NCBI GenBank assembly: GCA_009760855.2
Contig: WPIO01000125.1
Coordinates: forward strand, 803,001-867,000
Source: Cristatella mucedo
Lineage: Eukaryota; Bryozoa; Phylactolaemata; Cristatellidae
Length of the DNA: 64,000 bases
Direction: 5' to 3'
The first letter of the stretch is position 1, and the number at the start of each line of letters is the position of its first letter. A program made the translations under genes and the position numbers. Below, one piece after another: positions 12,901 through 24,500 of this stretch. A model generated the notes under the pieces. The model worked only from the letters and a program-made list of their open reading frames with translations, searched no databases and was not told where the DNA came from.

Positions 12901-12902
12901 AT
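811..12902 (-). CDS. KDM1B: KDM1B (LSD2) lysine-specific histone demethylase, N-terminal 8 exons (partial gene)
   Basis: Minus-strand gene built from eight exons whose phases all agree: 12902-12799, 12710-12567, 9154-9062, 7619-7382, 6345-6201, 4239-4113, 3973-3910 and 981-811. The family removes methyl groups from mono- and dimethyl H3K4 by FAD-dependent oxidation in the nucleus. The pieces follow human KDM1B in order: a basic start MATRARRKTATM, a C4H2C2 zinc finger, a CW zinc finger (YWVQC...KWR), and the SWIRM region ending near EVEHIVYFLTRKGIINTG. KDM1A lacks both zinc fingers, which decides the paralogue. The FAD-binding and amine-oxidase domain is not found before position 1, so it lies beyond the left edge. 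Introns range from 88 bp to about 3.4 kb and are loaded with LINE fragments. The start codon is the ATG at 12902-12900. A TTTTCAG acceptor-like site just upstream of it suggests a 5' UTR intron. Confidence 0.9.
1215..1972 (+). mobile_element. LINE family A (L2/CR1-like), 5'-truncated copy
   Basis: Encodes the C-terminal part of the reverse-transcriptase ORF ([31 protein letters not shown]) and then the family A 3' UTR with hairpin and (ATT)n tail. Very close to the copy at 56.1-57.6 kb, but it has an in-frame stop where that copy reads AYLSD. It lies in KDM1B intron 7 in the opposite orientation to the gene. Confidence 0.9.
2230..2515 (+). mobile_element. LINE family B, 3' end fragment
   Basis: Carries the family B 3' sequence: TGACTTTGTGGAGTTACAGA followed by ATACATTACATTACATTAC. 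The same block ends the copies at 10.2, 19.5 and 61.0 kb. No coding capacity. Confidence 0.8.
2850..3335 (-). mobile_element. LINE family B, 3' end fragment, inverted
   Basis: Reverse-strand copy of the family B C-terminal ORF and 3' end (CTGTAACTCCACAAAGTCAC at its right-end tail). Together with the 2230-2515 copy it forms an inverted pair about 340 bp apart. Reading frame broken. Confidence 0.8.
3449..3500. repeat. Short tandem repeat, 16-bp unit x3
   Basis: Three near-perfect copies of AGCCCCTAGCCCCGAG within KDM1B intron 7. GC-rich minisatellite; no coding role seen. Confidence 0.9.
3910..3973 (-). CDS. KDM1B: KDM1B exon 7, SWIRM helix
   Basis: A 64-bp exon encoding AQQMYLGLRNLVVSLWSQNP; human has DPTMYLALRNLILALWYTN. 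Acceptor GTGCACAG, donor GTAAGT. It ends at a codon boundary, in agreement with exon 8. Confidence 0.9.
4113..4239 (-). CDS. KDM1B: KDM1B exon 6, SWIRM region
   Basis: Encodes YLQPFHDPNGAQVAA, VRPDLMDWDE and REFPEF. Human has YFQPFYQPNECGKAL, VRPDVMELDE and YEFPEY. Acceptor ATTGTAG, donor GTAAGG, with TT carried into exon 7. This is the start of the helical SWIRM domain that packs on the oxidase fold. Confidence 0.92.
5060..5740 (-). mobile_element. LINE family A fragment
   Basis: Reverse-strand, decayed reverse-transcriptase C-terminal part. It is recognised by the GCACAAACTGTAAGCGTCTT and GTCACGAATGCACGGAC blocks shared with the other family A copies. No hairpin tail is left. Sits in KDM1B intron 5. 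Confidence 0.75.
6201..6345 (-). CDS. KDM1B: KDM1B exon 5, linker to SWIRM
   Basis: Encodes HWIDTLVLPPYLK and YYPDGVGMSASED. Human has SMLILPPLLKD and YYPDCVGMSPS at this place. Acceptor CTTCAG at the upstream side; donor CAG|GTGACA with one base (G) carried over. An alternative donor AA|GTGAAG about 20 bases earlier would not keep phase. Confidence 0.88.
6346..7381. other. KDM1B intron 4
   Basis: About 1 kb, CpG-rich compared with the rest of the window. Several short frames are open, but none resembles a known family. No LINE or SINE recognised. Confidence 0.5.
7382..7619 (-). CDS. KDM1B: KDM1B exon 4, CW-type zinc finger
   Basis: Begins with SHKDGYAEYTRWKKVWSSNG, runs through KAFMNDQILPYWVQC and SKWRTLPKG, and ends LEDS|GTAAGC. 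This is the KDM1B linker plus CW domain, which packs on the other domains and supports nucleosome binding. Four cysteines are seen (QC, VC, FKC, VEC). The first pair is spaced CxxC, whereas human KDM1B and most CW domains have CxxxxC. Upstream and downstream junctions keep phase, so the short spacing is unlikely to be a splice-choice error. Confidence 0.93.
7620..9061. other. KDM1B intron 3
   Basis: About 1.4 kb, GC-rich, with a run of 14 G at 7824-7837. The frames in this stretch (for example 8572-8997 plus) show no recognisable domain. No repeat-family match seen. Confidence 0.5.
9062..9154 (-). CDS. KDM1B: KDM1B exon 3, second half of C4H2C2 zinc finger
   Basis: Encodes SRWYHLSPGEHFCNECFD, nearly the same as human SRWYHLSCGEHFCNECFD. 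With exon 2, all eight expected zinc ligands (six Cys, two His) are kept. The Cys-to-Pro change in LSP is not at a ligand position as I recall the human structure. Acceptor TTCTAG, donor GTAGGA. No stand-alone reading frame flags this exon; it was found by motif. Confidence 0.92.
9500..10195 (+). mobile_element. LINE family B, 5'-truncated copy
   Basis: Decayed reverse-transcriptase C-terminus (LDYCNS, LLKELQWL) followed by the family B 3' end TTTGTGGAGTTACG. Lies in KDM1B intron 2. A (CA)n tract follows at 10209-10242. Confidence 0.8.
10209..10242. repeat. (CA)n microsatellite
   Basis: About 15 CA units directly after the family B copy, where the element's own tail repeat would be expected. 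Confidence 0.9.
11330..12230 (-). mobile_element. LINE family B, decayed copy
   Basis: Reverse-strand copy with the family B C-terminus (AAGCGGCTTTTAGTACGCAT side) and part of the reverse-transcriptase core near 12,080-12,230. No open frame of useful length is left. Lies in KDM1B intron 2. Confidence 0.75.
12567..12710 (-). CDS. KDM1B: KDM1B exon 2, first half of C4H2C2 zinc finger
   Basis: The acceptor TTTTTTAG precedes 12710 and the donor GTGAGC follows 12567. The exon encodes a basic stretch (RPRKRKITARHL) and then the zinc-finger cysteines HCDKANC and VPVCF. The spacing of the expected ligands equals that of human KDM1B. It ends AA, which pairs with the G of exon 3 to make Lys. Confidence 0.9.
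12799..12902 (-). CDS. KDM1B: KDM1B coding exon 1 (start codon)
   Basis: The exon starts with ATG at 12902 and encodes MATRARRKTATM followed by an acidic, Ser/Glu-rich tail. Human KDM1B begins MATPRGRTKKKA. The exon ends AG|GTACAG in phase 2 and joins exon 2 to give an Arg codon. Low-complexity basic and acidic tail, probably disordered. Another frame of this stretch is open but does not match the family. Confidence 0.8.
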
Positions 12903-14441
12903 GCTGTACCACTTACTGAAAACAAGCGCTCAAAATTTCAAGAGGCAGATCGGGCATCAAGCATTCAACAAAGGCCACCGGCTATGCCAAATGCCTCCGG
13001 ATATCCTACACAAATTGGTATCTTAAAGAAAAACATAAGAAAAACGCTGGACATTCCGAAGGAGGAGTTCAGCCGCAGACATCCACTAGCCTGCACCATC
13101 CAAACAATTTTCTATTTGACGTGGATAATGTGGAATCTGCAGACGATTTACTCCACCTCAGAGAAAAAGCTACACCACGGCCAGATCTAAGCCTCAGCTA
13201 TGAAAATCAAAACGCCATTTAATGCATACAGGATTAAATACGTTACCAAGTTCACGATTCTAAATTGCCGGCTATGCAGTCGCGCCAATGACTACGCTTG
13301 TAACACAGTTGTTAACATTCTACAAAACGGTTCGTAACTCCAAAGCAAAAAAGCCAGCACCAATATCATAACACTCTTTAAAAAATAGAGCAAGGAAACG
13401 AGGAAAAAATCAGTAACAACTCGACACGCAAGCATTCAAATCAACTGGCAAGTAAAGTCATAAGAAATCTAACTTCTTCACTTGCCGCTATGGCGATCAC
13501 CTCTATCCCATAGCGCACAACACAGCCGCACGGTACGCTGCTTGATCAATTTCAGAGAAATCATCCATCTAGGCTCACACGTTATTTTTTCTTATTCTAC
13601 AGCCACCTACGTCTAACCGCACGAATTATTCGGGGGTGTATAGCATTGGGCAAGCAGACAGATGAACAGCTAAAAATACGTAGCTAACCCAAACAAGTTC
13701 GCCAGCTATTATTTACTCCGCACAATAGCACCATGAGCACAGCAAGTCGAAGCTACTTCGATGAAACGGTCGCGTCGGGGCAGAATAATCGGAACACAAC
13801 ATACCCGACAACACCTGGGCGTCGCCACGGACGGCCTTAGTGGCTTTCTGCTGCTGCCGTGGGAATTAGATGACTCAGTCTTAAGTTAAGAGTTTTAGGG
13901 GCCTTCCAGAAAGACAGCCAGGCGACCACAAAATCCCGCACGTGCCAGGCTCTGCTCCGGCTGTACGGACGGAATGCCACCAGCTTTTCAACTACGCGGC
14001 GAAATAATGGACTCGGTTACATGCCTCACCTTGACCCTGTGCGTGGCTGGGTAGTCGTATCCCGTTGGATACCGCCGATCGGCTGTCCTGTTGCCAGAAG
14101 TCCAGCTCGTATGCAGCCGATTCTAGATTTCTGAGGCGGATAATTCTTGGCTGTGCTCGGAAGATAGTCCCAAATCCTCAGTCTCGAGCACTTTTATCCG
14201 CGGGCTTAGCCCGGCCCACTGCCGGGACGCCCACGCCACGAACATGACAGCACTGCTGATATCCAGTGGTGTCCAAGTCATCCAGAATTGTGAGGGAAAG
14301 CAGCCGATATCGTCAGCATAGGCCAGAATTATTTGCCAGCAGTCGTGACCGCTCCGTGGTGGCTTTTAAATAAGGAGGAGCAGATCGTGGGCATACTTTT
14401 CGTGAAGTCAGGCCTTTGCTGGAGTGCAGCTAGCGTTAGTC
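12903..14441. promoter_or_regulatory. Head-to-head intergenic region, candidate bidirectional promoter
   Basis: These 1.54 kb separate the KDM1B start codon (minus) from the VPS13B start codon (plus). Both 5' UTRs and both transcription starts should fall here unless 5' exons lie further away. CpG-containing stretches occur around 13,750-14,230. I see no convincing TATA box at a fixed distance from either gene and no recognised transposon. This call rests on gene order only. Confidence 0.5.
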
Positions 14442-14648
14442 ATGTTCCGCATCGAGTCGTACATCACCCCATTTCTGATGAGCTATCTGGATCGCTACGT
14501 GAAGCTGCGGCCGGAGGACTTCCAGCTCTCGCTGTGGGGTGGCGCAGCCGTTCTCACAAAGCTCGACTTGAGGCTGGATGCCATAGAGAAACAGCTCAAG
14601 CTTCCCGTGTCTCTTAAGAGTGGCCACATTCAAGAGCTGAAAATACAG
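14442..14648 (+). CDS. VPS13B: VPS13B exon 1, chorein N-terminus
   Basis: The ATG at 14442 gives [20 protein letters not shown], then [19 protein letters not shown] and [10 protein letters not shown], ending at GTAGGC. Human: SYVTPILMSYVNRY, QLSLWGGDVVLSKLELKLD, SGHIHELRIH. 69 codons, phase 0. An upstream CTG in the same frame would add only six residues without family support. Confidence 0.95.
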
Positions 14649-17600
14649 GTAGGCACCGGCTCGATTGCAGATCTTGCCTGAGCCACTAGATGAACCTTGG
14701 CGATGAGCGGTAGTTTAACGAGCGTACCCCCGTGGCTTCGGTAAGGCGTCTTGCTACGAGCTCGGCGACTTGAGCTTCTACAGTGTGCGATAGGCTGCAA
14801 AGGCTGCGGCTATGTGCCTTCTTCGCACGTAGCCAACGATTGGTAAGAATTTGTGTAACGCCGGCCTTCCCTAGAGCTAGTCTGTTTTTCAGGAAGAATG
14901 TTATTCTTAGTGCAAAAGAATCGAAAGTTTTAGATACAATGCAGGGTCTTTAGGGCCAAGTGCATTATGTCGCTCCCACTGCAGTGCCCTGATAGCCATC
15001 GAGGCTCTGGCAGAGATGTATTACACTCTGTTGATTCAGCCGCGTTTGCATTTGCTGCAAATGCCTGAAGAAACCAACGACCCGAAGCATCCTCGTAGTG
15101 TGGTAGGCACACGTTGCCTGTTAGGGACATCAAATCGTTGATGTGAATAATGTGCTAGTCACGTATAGCTTTGACCAAATGCACTGCTAATACTGATTCG
15201 GAGCTAAGACCCGAGGCAAGCTTGATCGATACTTGGGCAAGTAACCTAACATGTTGCACTGTTGAGGCTTCAGTATATCAATACAACACAAGCAAACTGG
15301 ACTACATACAGTAGTCCAAATAGTCCAATGTGTACATGTCCAATATAGCAGATCTGCATGCAGTTTTTAAGCCGAGGTGATCCTTCCATTCAAACACACC
15401 ACTGGTCTTTGTTGTGCCGAACACCACTGGTCAGGTTAGATAGTGGGGTGGTAATCAGCATGGGTTCTTGTAACTCGGTGCATGGCCATGCTTGCACGTG
15501 TATGTATGTGCTTGTGTGTGCCTGTAGGCGTATGCTTGCACTCGAGTGTGCTTGTGTGTGTGTGTGTGTGTGTTTGTGTTTGTGTGTGTGTGCCGCACAC
15601 GTGCATGCATGTGTGGTTGCAGGAGGTGACAGTGATTACCAACCCAATGTTTCCGAAAGTTAAAAGGCAAGAAAAATGTGCCATTGACGGGTGTGAGCAA
15701 ACAGCAGCTATGATGGCTCAGTGCATGGATGCTCTATAGGTGGTACTACAGCAGCAGCTGCATAGGACTCACGGCAGAAGCTCCTTACTGGGGCTCCTTG
15801 CAGGCACAGCTGTCTTCTCTGCAATACAAGTCACGGATCTAAGCTTGCTTTATTGGCAGTGAGCAGCAGTAGGTGGGAGCCTGCTTATAGCGGCATTAGG
15901 GCAAAGCAAGTAGCTGAGCACACCTGCTGTAGGAATTCGACCACTTGGTCTGAGGTAAGCTGGTCACTCTCTTCACGACCGCGGTCGTGGGTTTGACTCC
16001 TGCGATTGGCAATTCTTTGTTGTCCACTGCAAGCGATGATAGTCGTGAAGGCTCTTCTGCTGCTAAATAAAAGAGGCTGTTAAATCAGTTTACCTTTTTA
16101 GGTAGGATGTAACTAGAATTTTTGTTGATTCTTAGCATCAGTCGTCGAATTGTTTGCTGTTCCCAGCTCTTCCTGAGTCGTTCAGCAGGCAGCTATGTTT
16201 TTGGCTACCCTAATGCTTCACACGGTTATGCTATGTTAAGCTTGAACACCATTTGGGCTGCTACAAAAAGGTTTCGGCTAGAAGCTGTTGCAATGACTAC
16301 CTTGTGCCGCCAATAATCAACTGCCTGGTTTTGCCACCGTGCCCGACCGGTAGGAACGATTGCATTTGGGTTTCTGTTCAGGTACCGTGGACGAAGCTGG
16401 GCTCCGAGCCAGTTGTGATAACTATCAGCACCATTGAGTGCGTGGTCACGCTGTGTGGCACTGCCGATACGTCCGATGGGAACAGCTCGGTTGGCTCCGG
16501 CGCCTCGCGAGACACCGCTGCCAAGATGCCACGAAACCGCAGCCGGCGTAAGCTGCAGGGGGGCACCACCGACGAAGACCTTCCGCCGCCTGGCTACATT
16601 CAGAGTTTGCTGAATCGTATTGTTAACAATGTCAACGTCGTTATTGATAATCTCATCCTCAAATTCGTCGAGGAAGACATTGTCCTGTCATTGAACATCA
16701 AATCGGCAGAGCTCTTCAGTGTTAACTCGGAGTGGCAGCGTGCATTTGTTGACGTGGCCATGCCTGATCTAATTTTAAGGTAGGCGTCGATGCACTTTCC
16801 TTGGACATCGATTTTGCAGCTGCATTATAAAAGAGGGGTAGACAGAAGTTGATTGCAAGCTTGAGATTTGATTGACTTGTGAACCCAGTGTGTTCTTGTG
16901 TTTGGCAGAATGGCACGTTGTCATGTGTTGTCTAATCATAACACAACTGTTATGCCTGTATAAGTCTTGTAGTAATGAGTTCATATCTATGTTTCTAGCA
17001 GATCATGTACTTAAATTTAATAACTGTTGAAAAGTAATAATAATAGTCATACATTTGTATAGCAACCCAAAAAAACTAAAGCTCTTCCTAGGCACTTTGC
17101 ATATTCTGGTAAGCAAGTACATACATTTATTAGTGATGATAACATAGTAACTAAATAACAATAGTAATAACATGTGCCAGTCTCAGCACACTTAAGCATG
17201 TATAAGATAATTCACATGGACGGAGGGTGGGACTTGTTTTGGCCGCGTTTTAGATGTCATCAAGTCAGCAATAATATAGTGATGCCAGTCGGTAGCTAGG
17301 CCCAGACTTGGAAGCACAATCAGTAAGCCTCTGAGTCAGCTACCTCTGCTAGCATTACGAGTGTAGGCACATGTGTGAGCACATACCTCACTATATCTCT
17401 GTGAACATGACCGTATTTCCATAAACAAGAATGAAAATTACTATTCTCTGGGCTAGTTGAATTGGGCTAGAGGGCTGGCTGGCATCTATGCCGACATCCA
17501 AAGCCTTTCGTGAATCGGTATCGTGCTGCGTGTTGATCTGACATGCTATGTGTGCAGTTGTTGTAGTGCCGAGCCTCTTGTCAGTGCTGCTAACGTTTCA

Positions 17601-18473
17601 CACAATGTCCACGTTTGGTGGTCTTGTTGGGCAATCGTTGGGCCCATTAGCTCAGCCGTCGGTAGAAAGAAGAAGCTTCTGCTGTGCAAACTGCCATTGC
17701 ATTATTGACATTATGGAAACTGCTTGTTGCTATGTTGATCTGAACTGTGTGTATGGGGGCCTGGTGTCTTGAGCTGGACTTGAGCTTCACAATGCTCCAG
17801 ACTGATTCAATTAGACGTTTCTCTTTGGGGAATGAGGGGCAAGGTGGCTGCCGGTTGCTATATCCTCTCTTTTTCTTTTTTTCCATAATATCTCTTGTCT
17901 GTCTTGTGTAGGCGCCTACTCAAGCTGAGTGACCTGACGGTGTGCCTGGACAAGCGAAGTGCCAGTGGCAAGGTGGAGACGTACCAGGACCCAGTGCTCT
18001 ATCGCTGCTCCCTCAGCATCCGCATGTACATGCGCCACAGCAGCTTGCATTCTTCGTCTCCATCGCTCGTCCGGCTGCATGCGTTTTGCGATCGGCTCGA
18101 TCTGTCACTCACCGACGTGCAACTGCCGATGGCTGCTCGCCTGCTCGAGCTTGCAATGGCACTTTACTATGGCGATTACGATCCATTGTCAAGCACCAAA
18201 GCAGCAACAGCTGCCGATACTGCTACAACTGCTGTCAGCATGGAGGTAGTGTCGCAGGTAGCAGCTGATGGGCAAGAGCAAGGAGCCACAGAGCAGCCAA
18301 CAGGTTTGTCTTCTGCCGCTTTTTTTAAATATCTGTTAGTGCTTGAGAAATGTGGGTAGCTAGCTATGTGGTCTTTTGCTTGTTCTAGAGATGGCCAACT
18401 GAGAGAGTGAGAGTGAGTGAGTGAATGCAAGATATACTTTATATATATATATATATAAAGTATATATATATAT

Positions 18474-18544
<71 letters not shown>

Positions 18545-18545
18545 T

Positions 18546-18576
<31 letters not shown>

Positions 18577-21500
18577 AAGAGAGAATGAAGAAAATAATTG
18601 AGGAGCCAATGCACACATTGCCTTGTTGTAATAATGTGAGTCCCAAAAATTCATATCCTTTTCAATTTTGTGTTTGACTCAAACGTAGTGAAAGTTGTAG
18701 AGAAAGAAACAGGGAGAGAAGATGACAGAAAGCTAGAGCGAGAGAGAGAGAGAGAGGGAGAGAGAGAGAGAGAGAGGGTGGTGAGATAGGGAGATAGAGA
18801 GCAAAAAGATAATTTGATCGTCCCATAAAAGGGACACAATGTCATGATGGACAAAAATTGGATTTAATCTTCATGTAGCTAAATACTTGAGTTGTACCTT
18901 AGCTATGCACCAGCTGTCTAGACTAGTGCTGTCATAGCTTATGAAAATGACCTACTAAACTAACTCTTAAGCTGGCATATGACATTATATACATGTCTAC
19001 GTACAAGTATTTATGTCTGTGCATTTCTAAACATGTGTACAAGTTATACACTAGTGGCTAATAGTTTTTTTGATGCCACCCTAGTTATGGCTGCCTGGTC
19101 GACTATTTTTGTAGGCAATTTTAAGACCTAGCAAGAGGGTCTAAACGAGTGAGATTGATGCCAAAATAAATGCAAAAGCGATATGCGGGATTTATTTAGC
19201 ATGATAACCACAGCACGGCCAGTACACACACTACTACTACTAGGATATGATCCCCATTGCTACTCACTTCCACAATTCTTATGCAACGACATCATCTCTG
19301 CTGCTGCAGACTGTGGTACATCTTTTCCAACCGTCCTGAGCTGCTACTTCAATGGTACTCACTACCTCAACTGCCTTCCCGACTAAGCTATACTTCTCAC
19401 TTTCTATTGGTCTCGTTAGAGGAATTCGGTTATCTGCGACATGCATACCTAAATCCGCTCAGGCTTTTAGTGTTCTATAGAAAACCCTTCTTCGTAACAC
19501 CCACCGACTAGTTTTTGTGACTTTGGGCAGTTACTGACAGAGATACATTGCATAATCAATGCTGTTGGCAACATGTTGCTCCCTCAGCTATTCTCTAGCT
19601 TCAGATTAGCTCTACACTTCAGCTGCTTTGCATAAGGCTTGCCTTGCTTCCTAGCGAGTGCCAAAGTCACTGAGATTTCGACTACATCATAGAACGAATG
19701 CTCTCCTCTACTTGTGCAGTAGATATGCTTACCACTGTCTAGCTATGTAACCTTACATATCGCGCCAGAGTAATCTTACAATAAATTATCCTTGATCGGC
19801 TGAACTGTCCTTAGAAAGACTATATTTTTACTAAATAGGATAATTCTTCTGGCTTTATTTACTAGCAAGGGTATATTGCGCAGACCTGTAGCCGGACGAC
19901 AGCATGTGGAGCACCCATCAGGGAGTCTATTTGACCTAATGGCTACACTTGCTCAGCGGACCACTGATTTTTGGTGAGGGCTAATTGACCGATGAAAAAT
20001 CGTCGGACTTTATCCCCAGAACTTCCCTCACATGCATGCATGCACGCATGCATGCACGAGCATGTTTGTGTGTAGTGTGGGGGTGTGAGTGTGCCTGTGT
20101 GTGTATGTGTTCTTATATATAGGTACTTGATACAGGCACTTAGATTCCCACTTGGTGTTGGTGCTGCTAAATTGAGTGCCGGGCAAGGCGCCGGTGAGGA
20201 TAGGTAAGTTAGGGTGAAAAGTCTACAATAATGGAATCGAGATTCAATTACAATTTCAAAATCTAGCAGCTTCGCTGACCAAAAGTGCTGAGCAGCTGAA
20301 GTTCAAAAGTAATAATAGAGTATTATGGCTAGCTCGGACACGTGTTTAGAAATCCTTCGGGTCTACACTCGGATCATCCTAAACATCGCTCGACCTGTAG
20401 TCGAGAGATAACATGGGTCATACCCTGGTCCGGCTCATCAAGTTTTTCCGACTTAAGTGCCCCAGCAGATCACTAAACTCAGAACTGATGTGTTTTGCGA
20501 AGGTGGTGTCCTTCAATGACTTTAGATTCATGTCTTCTTAATCGATTGTTTCCTGTTCGTTGTCTTTTTATGTGTACATTTGGCTTGCAGCTGATGGGTT
20601 ACTGTCATTGGTCAGTATTGGCCTCTGACTGGGAAGCACAGTCAGTGTTTCTCACAGATCACAAAAAGTCTGCGAAATTGTGGCGATGCTTAGTGTGCTT
20701 ACACCTACCTATCCTATTGACCATTGTTTGCATAGCTCGAGGTCGCACGATTTGTGCAGCCAGAAATACCTGTTGCAGTCAACCTATCTAACCAACAAAC
20801 AAAATAGCATTACGAGTGGTAGTGTGGTGGCTGAGAGCATCGAGCAATCGAGCAACGCTAGCTGGGCAACTGTGAAAAACGTTCAGCAAATGCTACCGTA
20901 TGCCTTTCATTTCATTCTTTTCCTATCGCTTGCTTTCTTTGTATTAGGTTCATCCGCCACTACCAATGAAGGCAACTGGGTGAGCTGGGCCTGGTCATAT
21001 GTACCTCGCATATTACCTGGCTCCATCACAGAGGCCTCAGATTCAGATTCAGTAGATGTGCAAAGTGAGGCAGACGTTGGCGACACTGAACCATCTGTAT
21101 TTGACATCGCTTTCTATGTGCACCAAGCATCCTTGGTGTTCAAGGTAAGTTCTATGCAGTTTTTTACATCCACATCAGGCCGAATTCTTCTGGATAATAA
21201 GGAAACTAATGCCATACCCTGTCTGATAAATTAAGCAGACATTTCTACTTGAAATTACTTCTTCAAATTGTAGCTTAGGCACTTCTTAAAAAAGTTATAT
21301 GGTAGTTATATGGTAATTTACATGCTGTTGTAGCCTACCACATTCAGTCCCCACCTTTGTCCTGTGATGAGGTGGACATCTGCTTACTTTCCAGCACATG
21401 TAGAATACTTAGAAAGAGATTTAGTTCTCATAGGGTACTACACAAATGTCTTATTATTATTATGATTAATATTATTATATATTCTTTGAGTAGCCCATCT

Positions 21501-24500
21501 CACCAAATTCGGTAGCTCCTGTACCACCTCTTGATCGTGAGGAGAAAGGAAACCACCCAAGCTTTTTTCCTGCACATGTATGTGACAGTGCACGCTTGCA
21601 TACAATTCTTGCACCACTTTGACTGTTATACGACAGCAATTACTAGGCATCAGTTTAAGTGTTTCCTTTTAAGAGAGTGTTGAATATTATAATTTGCTTT
21701 CCCTTTCGCCATATTTCGAATGAACTACTTTTCGGTAGCACGTTGACTAGTATGGCGTCCAGAATCCAAGCCGGTCCCACAGGAGCCAGAGCCGGTCTCA
21801 AGGTGGGTTTATACTGTCCTTCTAAGTTCAGTCCTGTTTCAGTCTAGCTGCTGTCCTTTTTAGGACGTTAGCCTGGTCAGTTTGCCTTCCGTCATACTTC
21901 TTGCTAGCTTCCTACTAGCTCTGCACACGGAAGAGCAGAGACGTGTGCAATCACAACCAGTGTCCCACTTGCCAGCTCTATGCCCTCCACTGAACTCTCC
22001 GTTAGTGTACTCAGCATAGTCTTGATTTTTTGTACTGCCTTTACAACTAATAACCCCACTAAGCACTGGGAGCTCTAGGTTTTCCCTACAGCCAGCCTTA
22101 TCTCGCTGCTAACTGGTCAATTTAAACTTTTTGGCAGCTGCCTCACTCACAGTGCCTCAAAAGCCGGTTGCTGTAGTGCTTGGCGTGTCCCATAAGCATG
22201 GACTCACATGGACAGCTTCGAATAATTTATTCTTCACGTAGTCTACAGTTCATTCGACTTTTGAAAGTAATGAAGAAGGCATTGCTTTTGGCGTCACATG
22301 CGATTGGTCGTTTGTTCCATTGGTCTTCTGCTAGTCTTGGCCTGGAAGTAGAAATATGCTCAGCTTCACCGCTCTGCGTTGGGCTGCCAGCCTCGGTAGG
22401 GAGTTGCCAACACGCAGTCTTTGGAGGCAACATGGAAGCAGGAATGAGGAGGAGGAACAGGCCGTGTAAACCCGCTGTTATTCATTCGAATTTATCCGCC
22501 TTGGGAACATGGCACTGGCATTTACCCATGCACACGTGACCTCACATGCATTCGCGTGCGTGCAGGGAAGTCGTGATAGGATCACCTAAATAAACCGTGG
22601 GTCGACAGTGAAGATTGAGTGCTCGCACGCTAATCCATGCACATCGTGGCATATGTCTGGTTTCCTATACATTGAAAAGAAAGCAGTTAATAATGTTGGC
22701 AAGGGTATGCCAGAAATGGGTCAGATTTAGAAAAAAGAACGACTTGCTACTTTCTGTTGCGTCTGCAGCAGTCTTTACTCTTCTGAATCGGCTGTGGATT
22801 TTCTTGAGTGCTTACATTGCCTCGTTGCAGTTGAGCAAGCTGGCACCAGGGCCAGGTACAGCATTTGGTGGTGCTTTCCAACGGATAGTTTTTGAGCCCT
22901 ATATGGAATTGGATTTATCGGGTGTTGCCATGGAAATCTTGATTCGGGGCATGCTGTTCATGGACGTCCAGCTGGGCATCACTCTTCTTGCTGTGCGAGC
23001 CATTGGAAACTGCATCTGTGGTGATGTGCACTCAAAAATCGAAGGCTATGTGGTAAGGTCGACAAAGCTGCCACTGTAGCTTAGCCGATAGCTTGTGACT
23101 TTTCTAGCTCACCAGCACATACATGTACATGTATATGCAGCTGGTTGCAGCTTGTGGGTGGAAGACCACTAGCAGCTTCCAACTTTTGGTGGCTAAAGGT
23201 TTGCTGAATACTTTTCATTTCTTGCTGCTACTGTTGTAGACCTCCTCTCTGCATGCATGCATTTGCTCATGCAACAATGCATGTCGATGGTAGAGCATCA
23301 GTATAATATATTGAATGTCCTTTTTCTTTGTAAGCTGTGGCACTCATTCTGGCTGTTGGTGATGTGCACAGTAAGTCATTATTGCATAGCTTATTGCATA
23401 CATGATTGCCTACTGGCATGACATTCTAGTGATGAAGTGGTTGGCCAAGTAGCAGCACACCGTAAGAAAACCTAACCATTTGCATTGGCTGGGGGTGGAT
23501 TAAGATCATGCTTATCTTGATTCAGTTCATGCATTGGTGACAGGGCTTGTGATGGTGTAAGGACTTGCCAGATGATGTACCCCCATTATGGCTGTGATGG
23601 CTGCTAATCGGTTGCTTGCGATCAAGGGGATTGGGTTGAATGAGCTCAATGGTCTGTGGTGTGGGGTGGGGATGACTTTTACTGTCATTGGTGCTTTTCT
23701 TCGAGATCTGCTCGGGAAAGCTCTTTAGTGCCTCTAATAAGCTTTTGATTTGAGATATTATTGTAGTTTTGCTATTTACTTTAGCTGTTATTTTCAATCT
23801 TAAAATTTTTTGGAAAACCTCCAGTTCCATACCGAAGGCATGCCGCATGAAAATCCGATTTGGCAAAATAAATAGATATTCACTCCCTTATTTGCAGAGT
23901 CTGCAGCTTGCTCAATCGACCTCTGTAAGCTTGAATAAACGGAACTTCCTATTTGCCATACAAAAAAATTCCACCCTGTTAAAAATGTATGACCTCTTTG
24001 GAAACACGCACCAAATGAGCACACCAAATGTGCACTCATTGAGCAGCCCCATCTAAAAGAAAGTGGTTTCCCACCTCCAATAAAAAATTGCACATCTTGG
24101 AAAGAACTCACTTGAACTGAGCAGAGTTAAACGCAATAGCAACTTCCTTCTCACGTTTTACATTTACACATTTGCCTAAACTACAGCAGTAATTTTACTT
24201 TAAAAAAAAATAAAAGAACATTGAAGATGCCCCGGAAATCTGGACGTATTTTAAAAGACATTTTAAATGCCGATTTAAAAAGAAATTAAAATCTATGCAC
24301 GCCTAGTTAGCACTCGCAAGTCAGCATTTTAGCAGTGTACAGAGCTGATATAAAAAATGTTTGATTTTCTAGCAATGCCTTAATCGAAGGCTGGCCTCAA
24401 ATGACCGAATCAGAGCCAGAGCTCTGGAAGGGCTGTATTCAACGTTTTTTTGGCATTCTATGTCTGGCGCCCCCTATGGCCACAGACCGTGAAGTTTTTC

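Larger units (their letters stand above)
14649..16381. other. VPS13B intron 1
   Basis: 1.7 kb with a TG microsatellite (about 15,550-15,600) and a SINE1 copy near its right end. The rest shows nothing recognisable. Long His/Thr or Cys/Val frames over the TG tract are artefacts. Confidence 0.6.

Noticed and set aside
18439-18654. Tyr/Ile repeat frame on the minus strand
   Set aside because: Translation of the TA microsatellite.
21745-21805. Candidate VPS13B exon ending GGTCTCAAG|GTGGGT
   Set aside because: Exons 4 and 5 join directly in phase and continue the family alignment (VFK-LSK); no family match for the extra piece.
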